Source of the DNA: Bacillus yapensis
Lineage (GTDB): Bacteria > Bacillota > Bacilli > Bacillales > Cytobacillaceae
Reading direction: 5' to 3'
Length of the DNA stretch: 64,000 bases
NCBI RefSeq assembly: GCF_005280205.1
Contig: NZ_SUND01000004.1
Coordinates: 62,001-126,000 of the forward strand
Shown: positions 36,156 through 45,107 of the stretch, in pieces
Layout: every line of letters starts with the position of its first letter
Position numbering within the stretch: position 1 is the first letter of the stretch
Program-made: the position numbers and the translations under genes
Notes under the pieces: model-generated
Told to the model about the DNA's origin: nothing
What the model saw: the letters and a program-made list of their open reading frames with translations, nothing else
Database searches by the model: none

Positions 36156-36830
36156 ATGGGGAAATTCACAGAACGACTATTGGAAAATGTACAGCCGATT
36201 TGGGAAAAGAATCATAACCACCCTTTTGTTCAAGAGCTCGGCAACGGCAGCCTCACACGGGAAAAATTTATTCACTATATGAAGCAGGATTATGTGTACT
36301 TGATTGATTACGCGAAGTTATTTGCTGCGGCTGTTACAAAAACGCGTGACTTAGAAACGATGGAAAAATTTGCACAGATTCTACATGAAACGCTTCATTT
36401 TGAGATGGAGCTGCATCGACAATATGCAGCAGAGTTTGGGATTACACGTGAAGAATTGGAAGCAACAAAGCCAACTCCAGTCAATCTTGCTTACACCCGT
36501 TACATGTTAAATGTCGCGCAAAATGGTAATTTGGTTGAAATCGTGTCCTGCCTCCTTCCTTGTGCTTGGGATTATTGGGAAATTGGCAAACTCCTCAGAA
36601 AACAATACGGGGACAAAATCGAAGACAATCCTTATAAAAAGTGGATTGAAACATATGATTCTGAAACCTTTGGTGAGGGTGCAAAATGGTTGATTGATTT
36701 AATGGATAAACTAGCTGAAGGATTACCTGAACGTGAACTTGCCACTCTCGAAGAACATTTTCAAATCACGTCAAAATATGAATACCTATTCTGGGAGATG
36801 AACTACCTCGAACAGGATTGGCCAATTTAA
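36156..36830 (+). CDS. tenA: Aminopyrimidine aminohydrolase (thiaminase II) TenA
   Basis: It hydrolyses formylaminopyrimidine/aminopyrimidine thiamine breakdown products to HMP for salvage. The 224-residue all-helical protein has the nucleophile Cys136 in CLLPCAWDYWEIG, Asp45 (MKQDY) at the substrate site, and a Glu in the C-terminal YEYLFWEMNYLEQDWP. It is the first gene of the eight-gene thiamine operon, with an AAAAGGAGG site after the MITE-like leader. Control is by the tandem TPP riboswitches. Confidence 0.95.
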   Translation: MGKFTERLLENVQPIWEKNHNHPFVQELGNGSLTREKFIHYMKQDYVYLIDYAKLFAAAVTKTRDLETMEKFAQILHETLHFEMELHRQYAAEFGITREELEATKPTPVNLAYTRYMLNVAQNGNLVEIVSCLLPCAWDYWEIGKLLRKQYGDKIEDNPYKKWIETYDSETFGEGAKWLIDLMDKLAEGLPERELATLEEHFQITSKYEYLFWEMNYLEQDWPI

Positions 36831-36842
36831 GCAGGTGAACAC

Positions 36843-37562
36843 ATGACACTTTTACTAAAAAATGTTACCTATACCTTCCCGAAAGAATCGAAGCCGATTA
36901 TTTCAGACCTCAATCTCAAGGTTGAAAAAGGCGAGTTTGTCTCTCTCATCGGGAAAAGTGGTACGGGAAAAAGTACGATTCTAAAGCTTATCACCGGGCT
37001 ACTCAAACAGGCACACGGTGAAATTACGATTAACGGGCAGCCAATTTCCCTTGGCGATGTTGGTTATATGCCGCAAAAGGATTTGCTACTTCCATGGCGG
37101 ACGGTCATGGATAACATCATGATTGGCGCAGAAATTCAGAAAGACTTACAACTGACAAAAGAGGATGCTAGAAATTGGTTGAAGCGTATTGGTCTCATTG
37201 ATTATGAGCATGCCCTCCCGAATCAACTATCTGGTGGAATGAGACAAAGAGTTGCATTCCTACGAGCGATGTTAACGGGAAAAGAAGTCCTACTTTTAGA
37301 TGAACCGTTTGGCGCGCTTGATTCGATCACAAAAAAGGAAATGCAAGCGTGGTTATTGTCGATTTGGCAGGAATTAGATAAAACGATCGTCTTCATCACC
37401 CATGATTTAGAGGAAGCTAGCTACTTGTCCGATCGAATCGTCTTGCTTAAACAGAATTCAGTAGAAGAAATCGAAGTACCTCTTCCCCGCCCACGCCATG
37501 CAGATATGTTGCATTCTAGCGAGTTAGTCGGGTTAAGAAGAGAATTGGAGAAAAGGATCTAA
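36843..37562 (+). CDS. thiZ: Thiamine-precursor ABC transporter ATPase ThiZ
   Basis: A 239-residue ABC ATPase of the nitrate/sulfonate/taurine type. Walker A GKSGTGKST (37-45), Q-loop MPQKDLLLPW, signature LSGGMRQR, Walker B VLLLDEPFGALD, and the switch His in FITHDLEEA are all intact. It energises uptake of formylaminopyrimidine by ThiX and ThiY. It is 12 bases after tenA, and its stop overlaps the thiX start. Confidence 0.92.
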   Translation: MTLLLKNVTYTFPKESKPIISDLNLKVEKGEFVSLIGKSGTGKSTILKLITGLLKQAHGEITINGQPISLGDVGYMPQKDLLLPWRTVMDNIMIGAEIQKDLQLTKEDARNWLKRIGLIDYEHALPNQLSGGMRQRVAFLRAMLTGKEVLLLDEPFGALDSITKKEMQAWLLSIWQELDKTIVFITHDLEEASYLSDRIVLLKQNSVEEIEVPLPRPRHADMLHSSELVGLRRELEKRI

Positions 37563-38320
37563 TGAAAAACTTTTTTAAAACATACAGTCTATTTATTGTC
37601 TTTATGGTGGTAGTACTCATCGCCATGGAGTACTTGGTACAGAGCGATATTATTCCTGCCTTTATTGTTCCTGCTCCAACAGATGTTGTTATCCATATAA
37701 TCGACAATTGGCGGCCACTCATCTTTGAACACTTAGGAGCGACGATGCTTGAGTTTGCGATTGGATTTATCCTGGCAGTTGTCGGTGGTGTTTGTCTAGC
37801 AGTGTGCATGTTTTTTTCGAAAACAATTGAAAAAATGCTCTACCCTGCTGTATTGATTTCGCAAATGATTCCGATCATTGCCCTCTCACCCATTTTCGTA
37901 CTGTGGTTTGGGTACACGATTTGGAGCAAGGTTGCCGTCACGATACTGATGTCGTTCTTCCCGATTGTTGTCGGAGCATACGACGGATTCAAATCGACGG
38001 ATAAAGACTACATCGAACTACTGCGCTCAATGGGTGCGAGTAAGCGTCAAATTTTTACGAAGCTAAATATTCAAATGGCCCTTGCCTCCTTTTTCTCAGG
38101 GCTGAAAATTGCCATCGTCTATTCTTTAGTTGGTGCGACGATTGGTGAATGGTTGGGTGCTAGTGAAGGATTAGGTTATTATAGCCGGCGGATGTCCGGT
38201 GATTTAAATGCGGATGGAGTATTTGCTGCCATCGTCATTTTAACAATCGTGGGCATTATCCTTTTTGCCCTCGTGGCGATGGTTGAAAAAAGAACATTAC
38301 GTTGGAAAGAGACAGAATAA
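37562..38320 (+). CDS. thiX: Thiamine-precursor ABC transporter permease ThiX
   Basis: A 252-residue membrane protein with six helices and the EAA loop typical of BPD transporters (ELLRSMGASKRQIFTKLNI, about residues 156-175). Together with ThiZ and ThiY it imports N-formyl-4-amino-5-aminomethyl-2-methylpyrimidine, the TenA pathway substrate. The ATG starts within the thiZ stop (TAATG overlap). Confidence 0.92.
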   Translation: MKNFFKTYSLFIVFMVVVLIAMEYLVQSDIIPAFIVPAPTDVVIHIIDNWRPLIFEHLGATMLEFAIGFILAVVGGVCLAVCMFFSKTIEKMLYPAVLISQMIPIIALSPIFVLWFGYTIWSKVAVTILMSFFPIVVGAYDGFKSTDKDYIELLRSMGASKRQIFTKLNIQMALASFFSGLKIAIVYSLVGATIGEWLGASEGLGYYSRRMSGDLNADGVFAAIVILTIVGIILFALVAMVEKRTLRWKETE

Positions 38321-38335
38321 GGAGTGCAATGATTG

Positions 38336-39316
38336 ATGAAGAAATTATTATGGTTATGCATGTTGATTTTAGTAGTGGCAGGTTGTTCGAACAACCAAGC
38401 TAAAAATGAAAAAGAAGAGCTTACGATTATGCTTGATTGGTATCCGAATGCAGTACACTCAGCCCTTTATACAGCTCAGGAAAAAGGTTATTTCGATGAA
38501 GAAGGCTTGGATGTCAAAATCGAAATGCCAGCTGACACAAATGACCCGTTAAAACTTGCGGCTACTGGAAAAGTGGATTTGGCCATTAGCTATCAAACAC
38601 AGCTTTTATTATCAAGAGGTGAAGATATTCCTGTCGTTTCTATCGGTGCGTACGTGCGTCATTCTTTAGATGGCATCATGTATAAAAAGGGCAATGGTAT
38701 TGAATCTCCCAAGGACCTAGTTGGAAAAAATGTTGGCTACCCTTCTTCATCCGTAAGTGAAGCAATTTTAAACACAATGGTGAAGCAGGATGGTGGCGAC
38801 CCAGAACAAGTGAAATTAACGGATGTTGGTTGGGATTTAATGCCTTCCCTTGCAACAGATAAAGTCGATGCTCTTGTTGGTGCTTATGTGAATCATGAAT
38901 TAGTTTTATTGAAAAAGGAAGGCTATGACGTCGGGATGTTCCCTCTTTCTGAATACGGTGTTCCTGATAACTATGAGCTAGTTGTAGTAACTGGAGAAAA
39001 GACATTAGATAAAAAAGAAGAATCGATTAAGAAATTCTGGAATGCTCTTTCTAAGGCACAGGCTGATGTAAAAGCAGATCCAGATGCTGCCTTAGATGTT
39101 TTATTTTCAAATGAAAACGAAAGCTTCCCACTTGATCGAGATGTGGAAACAGAAAGCTTAAATACATTGCTTCCTTTAATGGAGGATGAGTCAGTTCCAT
39201 TCGGTTACCAAGAGGAAAAAGCGTGGCAGGATGTAGCTGATTGGCTCTATGACAATAAGGTGTTAAAAGAAAAAGTAGAAGTTAAGGAAGCGTATAAAAA
39301 TATCGTCACAAAATAG
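38336..39316 (+). CDS. thiY: Thiamine-precursor ABC transporter lipoprotein ThiY
   Basis: An NMT1/THI5-like substrate-binding lipoprotein. The signal sequence ends with the lipobox LVVAGC, so the mature protein is anchored outside the membrane. The YPNAVHSALYTAQEKGYFDEEGLDVKIE start and FPLSEYGVPDNYELVVV are family hallmarks. It binds formylaminopyrimidine in B. halodurans. ATG at 38336, with AAGGAG upstream; a TTG three bases earlier is also possible. Confidence 0.92.
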   Translation: MKKLLWLCMLILVVAGCSNNQAKNEKEELTIMLDWYPNAVHSALYTAQEKGYFDEEGLDVKIEMPADTNDPLKLAATGKVDLAISYQTQLLLSRGEDIPVVSIGAYVRHSLDGIMYKKGNGIESPKDLVGKNVGYPSSSVSEAILNTMVKQDGGDPEQVKLTDVGWDLMPSLATDKVDALVGAYVNHELVLLKKEGYDVGMFPLSEYGVPDNYELVVVTGEKTLDKKEESIKKFWNALSKAQADVKADPDAALDVLFSNENESFPLDRDVETESLNTLLPLMEDESVPFGYQEEKAWQDVADWLYDNKVLKEKVEVKEAYKNIVTK

Positions 39317-39328
39317 AGAGGATGATTC

Positions 39329-39853
39329 TTGGTGAAGAAACTCAATAAAATGACGCTTACTGCCCTCATTGCGGCAATTACGACATTATCAAGCAGTTTG
39401 ATATACATCCCTGTTGGCTTTGCGAAAATTTTTCCAGTACAGCATTTTGCAAATGTTCTATCGGCAGTGTTACTCGGACCTTGGTATGCGGTGGTTCAAG
39501 CCTTTCTTTCATCGTTACTGCGAAACATTCTTGGAACTGGTAGCCTATTTGCCTTTCCTGGAAGCATGATTGGGGCATTATTAGCAGCCCTTTTATACCA
39601 AAAGTCAAAGAAGCTCGTGTTCGCTGCACTTGGTGAAGTAGTTGGAACAGGTATCCTTGGAGCGATGGCCACTTACCCAATCGGTGTGCTGTTGCTTGGT
39701 CAGGAAGCAAGTCTGTTTGGACTTGTCCCTGCTTTTGCTATCAGTTCTGTTACGGGAGCTATCATGGGTTATGGTCTATTAAAAATTCTAGCACGAAATA
39801 ACGCACTTGGAGGAATGCTTCATGAAAACAGCACTCACAATCGCGGGCTCTGA
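39329..39853 (+). CDS. thiW: ThiW, ECF transporter S component for a thiazole precursor
   Basis: A 174-residue protein with about five membrane helices. The motif LRNILGTGSLFAFPGSMIGALLAALLY identifies ThiW, the S component thought to bring in hydroxyethylthiazole for ThiM. It uses shared ECF ATPases encoded elsewhere. The start is TTG (39329) or GTG (39332) after GAGAGG. The 3' end overlaps thiD by about 30 bases. Confidence 0.9.
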   Translation: MVKKLNKMTLTALIAAITTLSSSLIYIPVGFAKIFPVQHFANVLSAVLLGPWYAVVQAFLSSLLRNILGTGSLFAFPGSMIGALLAALLYQKSKKLVFAALGEVVGTGILGAMATYPIGVLLLGQEASLFGLVPAFAISSVTGAIMGYGLLKILARNNALGGMLHENSTHNRGL

Positions 39854-40631
39854 TTCTGGTGGCGGCGCTGGGATTCAAGCTGACTTAAAATCGTTTGCAG
39901 CAAATGGTGTGTACGGGATGTCGGTCATAACAGCCGTTACCGCACAAAATACACAGGAAGTTCGTTCTGTGCAAGACATTGATAACGAAATCATCCGCGA
40001 TCAAATTGAGGCAGTCTTTGACGATATTCCGGTTGATGCGGTGAAAATTGGGATGCTCTCTTCCCCAGCTACGGTTGAAACGGTGGCAGATGCTTTAAAG
40101 AAGTACTTGCCTAAGCATATTGTCCTTGATCCAGTAATGGTTTCAAAAGGAGGCCATCATCTATTACGACAAGAAGCTATTCAGTCGTTGAAGGAAAAAA
40201 TGATTCCACTTGCAACGATTATGACGCCCAATATTCCAGAGGCCGAAGTATTAATTGGGAGTGAAATTTTCACAACTGACGATATGATGTCGGCGTGTAA
40301 ACAATTGCGTGAGCTCGGGGCTAAGGCCGTTTTATTAAAAGGAGGCCATCTCGCGGGCGCTCCGAATGATTTGTTGTATGACGGTGAATCATACCATTGG
40401 TTCTCTGGTGAACGCATTCAAACAAAAAACACCCATGGTACTGGATGTACCCTTTCGTCTGCGATTGCAGCAAATCTTGCGAAGGGTCACACTTTATATG
40501 ATTCTGTCAAACTAGCAAAGCATTATATTACGATTGCAATCGAACATAGTCTTTCATTGGGGCATGGGCATGGTCCAACGAATCATTTTTACGAGTTATA
40601 TAGAAAGGCTGGTGTGAAAAATGAACTGTAA
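39822..40631 (+). CDS. thiD: Hydroxymethylpyrimidine/phosphomethylpyrimidine kinase
   Basis: It phosphorylates HMP and HMP-P. The 269-residue ribokinase-fold protein has IAGSDSGGGAGIQADLK at the N-terminus, DPVMVSKGG, and the C-terminal catalytic THGTGCTLSSAIA motif. ATG 39822 (MKTALTIAGSD) follows GGAGGAATGCTTC within thiW. It overlaps the thiM start by 11 bases. It converts the HMP made by TenA to the diphosphate. Confidence 0.95.
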   Translation: MKTALTIAGSDSGGGAGIQADLKSFAANGVYGMSVITAVTAQNTQEVRSVQDIDNEIIRDQIEAVFDDIPVDAVKIGMLSSPATVETVADALKKYLPKHIVLDPVMVSKGGHHLLRQEAIQSLKEKMIPLATIMTPNIPEAEVLIGSEIFTTDDMMSACKQLRELGAKAVLLKGGHLAGAPNDLLYDGESYHWFSGERIQTKNTHGTGCTLSSAIAANLAKGHTLYDSVKLAKHYITIAIEHSLSLGHGHGPTNHFYELYRKAGVKNEL

Positions 40632-41415
40632 GGATTTATTTGCGCGCGTAAAGGAAATGCAGCCTCTTGTTCACCATTTAACTAATAATGTAACCATCAA
40701 TGATTGTGCCAATGTGACGCTTGCGATAGGAGGCTCCCCTGTCATGGCGACAAGTATCGAAGAAGTTGCCGATATGGCTCAGCTCGCACAAGCGCTTGTC
40801 ATTAATTTCGGGACGATTGATGATGCGATGTATGAAGCGATGATTGTGGCTGGTCAGGCTGCGAATCAAAAAGGAATTCCGGTTGTGTTTGATCCAGTTG
40901 GTGTTGGTGCTACCCCTTTCCGGACGAATCGGGCGAAGGATTACTTGGGAAAAGTGAAGATTTCCGTTGTTAGGGGGAATGCATCAGAAGTATTCGCTTT
41001 GATTGGTGGCGAAGTGCAAACCCGTGGAGTTGATGCTGGGGATGTGGCCATTTCAAAAAAAGAACTTGCAGTGAAGGCGGCTCAGCAGTTAAATACGATC
41101 ACGGTCATTAGTGGTGAAGTTGATTATGTTTCTAACGGAACGGAAGTTGTTGGCATTGAAAACGGTGATATTTGGTTAACTCGTATTACTGGAACCGGAT
41201 GTACGACAGCTTCTTTAATTGCTGCTTTTGCTGGTTCGACTGATGATTGGTTCGCGGCTAGTGTTGCCGGAATGTCGACAATGAGTCTTGCAGGCGAACG
41301 TGCGAAAAAGCGATTGTCGGAGAACGATGGAATCGGTACGTACCGACTGAAGCTGATGGATGAAATATCGCTTATGAACGGGGACATTTGGGAAGAAGGT
41401 GTACGACTCATATGA
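40621..41415 (+). CDS. thiM: Hydroxyethylthiazole kinase
   Basis: It phosphorylates hydroxyethylthiazole, imported by ThiW. The 264-residue ribokinase-like trimeric enzyme has VHHLTNNVTINDCANVTLAIG, DPVGVGATPFR and the ITGTGCTTASLIA catalytic loop with its conserved Cys. It overlaps thiD at its 5' end and thiE at its 3' end (ATGA), indicating coupled translation. Confidence 0.95.
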   Translation: MNCKDLFARVKEMQPLVHHLTNNVTINDCANVTLAIGGSPVMATSIEEVADMAQLAQALVINFGTIDDAMYEAMIVAGQAANQKGIPVVFDPVGVGATPFRTNRAKDYLGKVKISVVRGNASEVFALIGGEVQTRGVDAGDVAISKKELAVKAAQQLNTITVISGEVDYVSNGTEVVGIENGDIWLTRITGTGCTTASLIAAFAGSTDDWFAASVAGMSTMSLAGERAKKRLSENDGIGTYRLKLMDEISLMNGDIWEEGVRLI

Positions 41416-42026
41416 AAGAAAGTTTGAAACTCTATTTAGTGACAGAAGAATCAGTCCCACTTGAACAACTTTTAACCATTGTAGAAGAAGCCATAAAAGG
41501 TGGCGTAACTTGTGTTCAGCTTCGCGAAAAAACGAATTCTGGGAGACTATTTTTTGAAAAAGCTATGAAGTTGAAGGAATTAACTTCTCGATATGATATC
41601 CCTCTTTATATCAATGACCGGGTTGATATCGCCTTAGCAGTGAATGCGGATGGGATTCATGTAGGGCAAGAGGATCTACCATTAGCTGAAATTAAGAGAA
41701 TCGTCCCTCATACTATGTTAGTGGGAGTGTCGGCAGGTACAGTTGAAGAAGCCATAGCTGCACAAAAAGATGGGGCGGACTATATAGGTGTGGGGGCTGT
41801 CTTCCCTACCAAGTCTAAGGATAATGCAAAGCTTTTACCAGATGGAGAGCTTGAAAGAATTGTAGATGCAGTATCTATTCCAATTGTGGCAATCGGTGGA
41901 ATCAAACTAGAGAATATTGCGGAGATACGAGATACTGGAATTGCTGGTGTGGCGGTTGTTTCTGAGATTATGAGAGCCAAGAATCCATGTGAAGCGGCAG
42001 AAGCTTTAAGAACAGAAATATTGTAA
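41412..42026 (+). CDS. thiE: Thiamine-phosphate synthase
   Basis: It joins HMP-PP and thiazole phosphate to thiamine phosphate. The 204-residue TIM-barrel protein has CVQLREKTNSGR, YINDRVDIALAVNADGIHVGQEDLP and GVGAVFPTKSKDNA, plus the phosphate-binding VAIGGIK near the C-terminus. ATG at 41412 overlaps the thiM stop. It is the last gene of the operon, which lacks thiazole and HMP synthesis genes, so this locus is for salvage. Confidence 0.95.
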   Translation: MKESLKLYLVTEESVPLEQLLTIVEEAIKGGVTCVQLREKTNSGRLFFEKAMKLKELTSRYDIPLYINDRVDIALAVNADGIHVGQEDLPLAEIKRIVPHTMLVGVSAGTVEEAIAAQKDGADYIGVGAVFPTKSKDNAKLLPDGELERIVDAVSIPIVAIGGIKLENIAEIRDTGIAGVAVVSEIMRAKNPCEAAEALRTEIL

Positions 42027-42028
42027 TA

Positions 42029-42062
42029 CAAAAGGAGTTTGGGATTTTCCGAGCTCCTTTTT
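42029..42062 (+). terminator. Terminator of the thiamine operon
   Basis: AAAAGGAG / CTCCTTTT stem with inner TGG / CCG-type pairing, followed by TTTTTAC. Confidence 0.7.
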
Positions 42063-42114
42063 ACTCTAAAGAAAACATAAAATAAGAATTTCAATGGAAG
42101 TCCTTATGGAAACC

Positions 42115-42183
42115 TTACTTATTCTTTTTGCCTAACAGAGCGGTTGCGATAGCTCCAATAATGTTACCTAAAGCCTCTAGCAT
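42115..42183 (-). CDS. Possible 22-residue hydrophobic peptide
   Basis: The reading MLEALGNIIGAIATALLGKKNK is amphipathic and hydrophobic with a basic tail. It resembles small membrane peptides (toxin-like or phenol-soluble-modulin-like) in composition only. A G-rich AAGGGG lies 11 bases upstream of the ATG, slightly far. It lies 43 bases after the kinase gene stop, in the same direction. No homologue is recognised; it may not be translated. Confidence 0.3.
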   Translation of the reverse strand: MLEALGNIIGAIATALLGKKNK

Positions 42184-42226
42184 TATAGTATCAACCCCTT
42201 CAGTTTCACTCTTTATTCATCCAAAA

Positions 42227-42757
42227 TCAAACTTGATACTCTAAAACGATTTCCCCTTCTTGAAAAGGTACCTCAAATCCGTTTAGGTATCTTTCTAAAA
42301 TTTCATCGGTAATCGGAAATGCGGCATTTGCATCAAATCTTTTACTCCGTACTTTCAATCGTTCACGAAGAACTTCAGGACTCACTTTCAAATAGATCAG
42401 TCTCCATTCCCCACCAGCATTTTCGATTAGTTTCTTATAATCATTTCGTTTGGCTCTTTGCCAAAAGCTAAAATCAATAACAACGTTTTGTTTATCCTCT
42501 AGTAGACGAATCAATTCATTACGAAGCCTATTTTCAGCTTCAACTTTATAATTTTCATAGTTTTCAACAGGGAAGTCGATGCCATAACGGCCATTTACCT
42601 TCCAAATCTCTTCATCAATCGAAAGTCGTACAAAGCCAATCTTTTCTAACTGTTGTGCGAATGTAGTTTTTCCAGAACCTGCGACACCACACATCATCAC
42701 AATGAGTGGATTTTCTGTCTTTTGTTTTAATATGTCTTTTATATTTGCTATCATCAT
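42227..42757 (-). CDS. P-loop kinase (AAA_33-type)
   Basis: A 176-residue small-molecule kinase-like protein. Walker A is GVAGSGKTT (about 24-32), and a second acidic segment is DEEIWKVNGRYGIDF. The strand NVVIDFSFWQRAKRNDYK resembles the Walker B/catalytic region of zeta-toxin-like and aminoglycoside/nucleotide kinases. LKVRSKRFDANAAFPIT looks like a lid. It is cytoplasmic; the substrate is unknown. An AGGAGG site lies before the ATGATG start. It is probably transcribed with the membrane protein gene upstream. Confidence 0.75.
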   Translation of the reverse strand: MMIANIKDILKQKTENPLIVMMCGVAGSGKTTFAQQLEKIGFVRLSIDEEIWKVNGRYGIDFPVENYENYKVEAENRLRNELIRLLEDKQNVVIDFSFWQRAKRNDYKKLIENAGGEWRLIYLKVSPEVLRERLKVRSKRFDANAAFPITDEILERYLNGFEVPFQEGEIVLEYQV

Positions 42758-42763
42758 GTCCTC

Positions 42764-43417
42764 CTATAAAACGCGAGTACGCTTTCCATCACTTATTTGA
42801 ATATGTATCATCGAGACTGACCCGTTGGTTATGTGGCTGGGATCATCTTTTAAATCAAGTAATTCTTTTAATTTGATGATTTCTTCCTGATTTGGTGGGA
42901 GCGTGATTTGAAAAGGACCGGCTGTATTCATCATTGACTCCATTTTTACAGCGTCTTCAAAATAGACGGAATCCACCAATTGTAATTCAAAGGACACTGG
43001 TTCATTGCTATGGTTAAGTAAAGTGATGTTACATTCCCCGTTTATTACGTTTTCATCTACACTTTCAAAAGTACAGTTTCCTGACCCGTCGTATGAAATC
43101 GCCATAATACCGTTCGCAAAAGTTTCTTGATAAAACGTAATTAGTGACAATGGTAGAAGCCCATAGATAATCGTCACAGCAAAGAGTGTTCGAATACGGT
43201 ACTTTTTCAGACCATTCACAATCAAGACCAAAGCGATTAAAAACAATACAGAATAAAATATCCCCATCGGAACCCAACCATCGTGATTTCGTAATGGAAA
43301 AGACATGAAAGTCATACTCGCATTTATGTCATGATTATTTGGATAGGGGAAATATAGAATCATACATATAATTAAAATAATGGCAGAAATAATCAGTGCG
43401 AGCTTATTTTTTATCAA
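42764..43417 (-). CDS. Hypothetical membrane protein with an extracytoplasmic domain
   Basis: A 217-residue protein with an N-terminal membrane helix (5-22), two further helices (about 52-70 and 78-97), and a C-terminal ~115-residue domain that looks like a beta-sandwich (ITLLNHSNEPVSFELQLVDS, FQITLPPNQEEIIKLKELL). No family recognised. The start is TTG after AAGGAGGGG. It precedes the P-loop kinase by 6 bases, so the two share an operon. Confidence 0.6.
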   Translation of the reverse strand: MIKNKLALIISAIILIICMILYFPYPNNHDINASMTFMSFPLRNHDGWVPMGIFYSVLFLIALVLIVNGLKKYRIRTLFAVTIIYGLLPLSLITFYQETFANGIMAISYDGSGNCTFESVDENVINGECNITLLNHSNEPVSFELQLVDSVYFEDAVKMESMMNTAGPFQITLPPNQEEIIKLKELLDLKDDPSHITNGSVSMIHIQISDGKRTRVL

Positions 43418-43471
43418 CCATTGTCCCCTCCTTTCTCTTTTAATACGGAATTTTCAAACAAAAGTTTCAAG

Positions 43472-43511
43472 AAAAATGGCTAGCATTCACAATTGAATAC
43501 TAGCCATTCTA
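43472..43511 (-). terminator. Terminator after nagP
   Basis: AATGGCTAG / CTAGCCATT stem with inner ATTCA / TGAAT, followed by TTTTT, directly after the transporter stop. Confidence 0.8.
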
Positions 43512-43514
43512 TTG

Positions 43515-44963
43515 TTAGTTTTTACGAATCTTTTTCACTTCATCTGCTACTGCTTGAACCTGAGGTCCAACAATAACTTGGATATTATGTGCTCCTACCA
43601 CGTTAATGCCAGGAACCCCTGTTGTCTTAATCTTATTCTGATCGACAACATTCATATCTTTTACTTCAACACGTAGACGTGTCGCACAGTGGTCAACTGA
43701 AACGACATTGTCATCTCCGCCAAGTGCTGAATAAATAGTTTCTGCCATCACACCAAAACGATCCTTCGAACCGCTTTGTACGATTTGCTCATCAACTGCG
43801 ACGTCATCATCTTCACGTCCTGGTGTTTTTAAGTTCAACTTCACAATCAAGAAGCGGAATACGAAATAATAGATGACTGCGAAGACTAAACCTTGAACGA
43901 TCAGCATGTATGGTTTATTTGCTAATGGAAGCTGTGAACTTAAGACAAAGTCAATTAAGCCGCCGCTAAAACTAAAACCAGCTGTCCATTGGAACATCGC
44001 TGCAATCGCTAATGAAAGGCCTGTTAAGACAGCATGAACTAAGTATAAAACTGGCGCTAAGAACATGAATGAGAATTCAATTGGTTCTGTTACCCCTGTT
44101 AAGAATGCAGCAAGACCTCCTGCTAAAAGTAAGGATGCTGCTTGTTTTTTACGTTTTGTTTTCGCAGTGTGATACATCGCAAGAGCTGCAGCAGGTAAAC
44201 CAAACATCATAACTGGGAAGAATCCAGCCTGATATCTTCCTGTAATACCTAGTTCTCCCTCTCCAGACCAGAAGTTTTTGATATCATTGATACCAGCAAC
44301 ATCAAACCAGAATACGTTGTTTAACGCATGGTGTAATCCAGTTGGAATTAAGAGTCTGTTAAAGAATCCATAGATTCCGGCACCGATAGCTCCTAAACCA
44401 CTGAGGGCTTCCCCAAATGAAACAAGTGCTGTGTAAATGTATGGCCAAACAAATAGCAATATTAGAGAGACGATTAACATAACACCTGCTGTTAAAATCG
44501 GTACTAAACGTTTTCCACTAAAAAATGCTAATGCATCTGGTAGCTTCACTTGACTATATCGATTGTATAAGGCCGCAGAAATACCACCTGATAGAATACC
44601 GATGAATACGTTTTGAATTTTATCAAATGCCATATTCACTTCTTCAAGTGGAATTTGTTGTAGATTCGCAACTGACCCAGGTGAAAGCAATTTTGTGATA
44701 ACGAGATAAGCCACTAATGCACTTAATGCAGCGGGACCATCCTTCTCCTTGGTCATTCCAATACCTACCCCAACTGCAAAGAGAATTGGAATAAAATCTA
44801 AAATCGATCCACCTGCACCGATGAAAAATGCAGCAAATGGGTTTCCAGAACCCCAACCTTCATGGTCGATTGCATAACCAATCCCCATAAGGATGGCAGC
44901 TGCTGGTAAGACAGCAACTGGTAGCATCAAGGACTTACCAAGATTTTGTAAATATTTCATCAT
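43515..44963 (-). CDS. nagP: PTS N-acetylglucosamine transporter EIICB
   Basis: It imports and phosphorylates N-acetylglucosamine. The 482-residue protein has the EIIC membrane domain (residues 1-370), with LPAAAILMGIGYAIDH, FFNRLLIPTGLHHALNNVFWF and FLTGVTEPIEFSFMF. The EIIB domain has the phosphorylated Cys426 in DHCATRLR. There is no EIIA domain, so EIIA must be supplied in trans. AAAAGGAGG precedes ATGATG. It is monocistronic, with a palindrome over its promoter. Confidence 0.92.
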   Translation of the reverse strand: MMKYLQNLGKSLMLPVAVLPAAAILMGIGYAIDHEGWGSGNPFAAFFIGAGGSILDFIPILFAVGVGIGMTKEKDGPAALSALVAYLVITKLLSPGSVANLQQIPLEEVNMAFDKIQNVFIGILSGGISAALYNRYSQVKLPDALAFFSGKRLVPILTAGVMLIVSLILLFVWPYIYTALVSFGEALSGLGAIGAGIYGFFNRLLIPTGLHHALNNVFWFDVAGINDIKNFWSGEGELGITGRYQAGFFPVMMFGLPAAALAMYHTAKTKRKKQAASLLLAGGLAAFLTGVTEPIEFSFMFLAPVLYLVHAVLTGLSLAIAAMFQWTAGFSFSGGLIDFVLSSQLPLANKPYMLIVQGLVFAVIYYFVFRFLIVKLNLKTPGREDDDVAVDEQIVQSGSKDRFGVMAETIYSALGGDDNVVSVDHCATRLRVEVKDMNVVDQNKIKTTGVPGINVVGAHNIQVIVGPQVQAVADEVKKIRKN

Positions 44964-45025
44964 GGTAAAAACCTCCTTTTCCTTTTTTATGTAATTTTTC
45001 TAGTATAAATGCGAAAACTGTTTTG

Positions 45026-45061
45026 ATTATAGCATTGACTGAAAAAGTTGTACATACAACT
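45026..45061 (-). promoter_or_regulatory. nagP promoter with overlapping palindrome
   Basis: Minus strand -10 TATAAT (45026-45031) and -35-like TGTACA (45049-45054), 17-bp spacer. The perfect palindrome AGTTGTA-2-TACAACT (45046-45061) covers the -35 and is probably a repressor operator. Confidence 0.6.
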
Positions 45062-45107
45062 GAGGCTAAGATCTACTGTGGGGATATCGATTGTATGTGA
45101 GAAAAGC

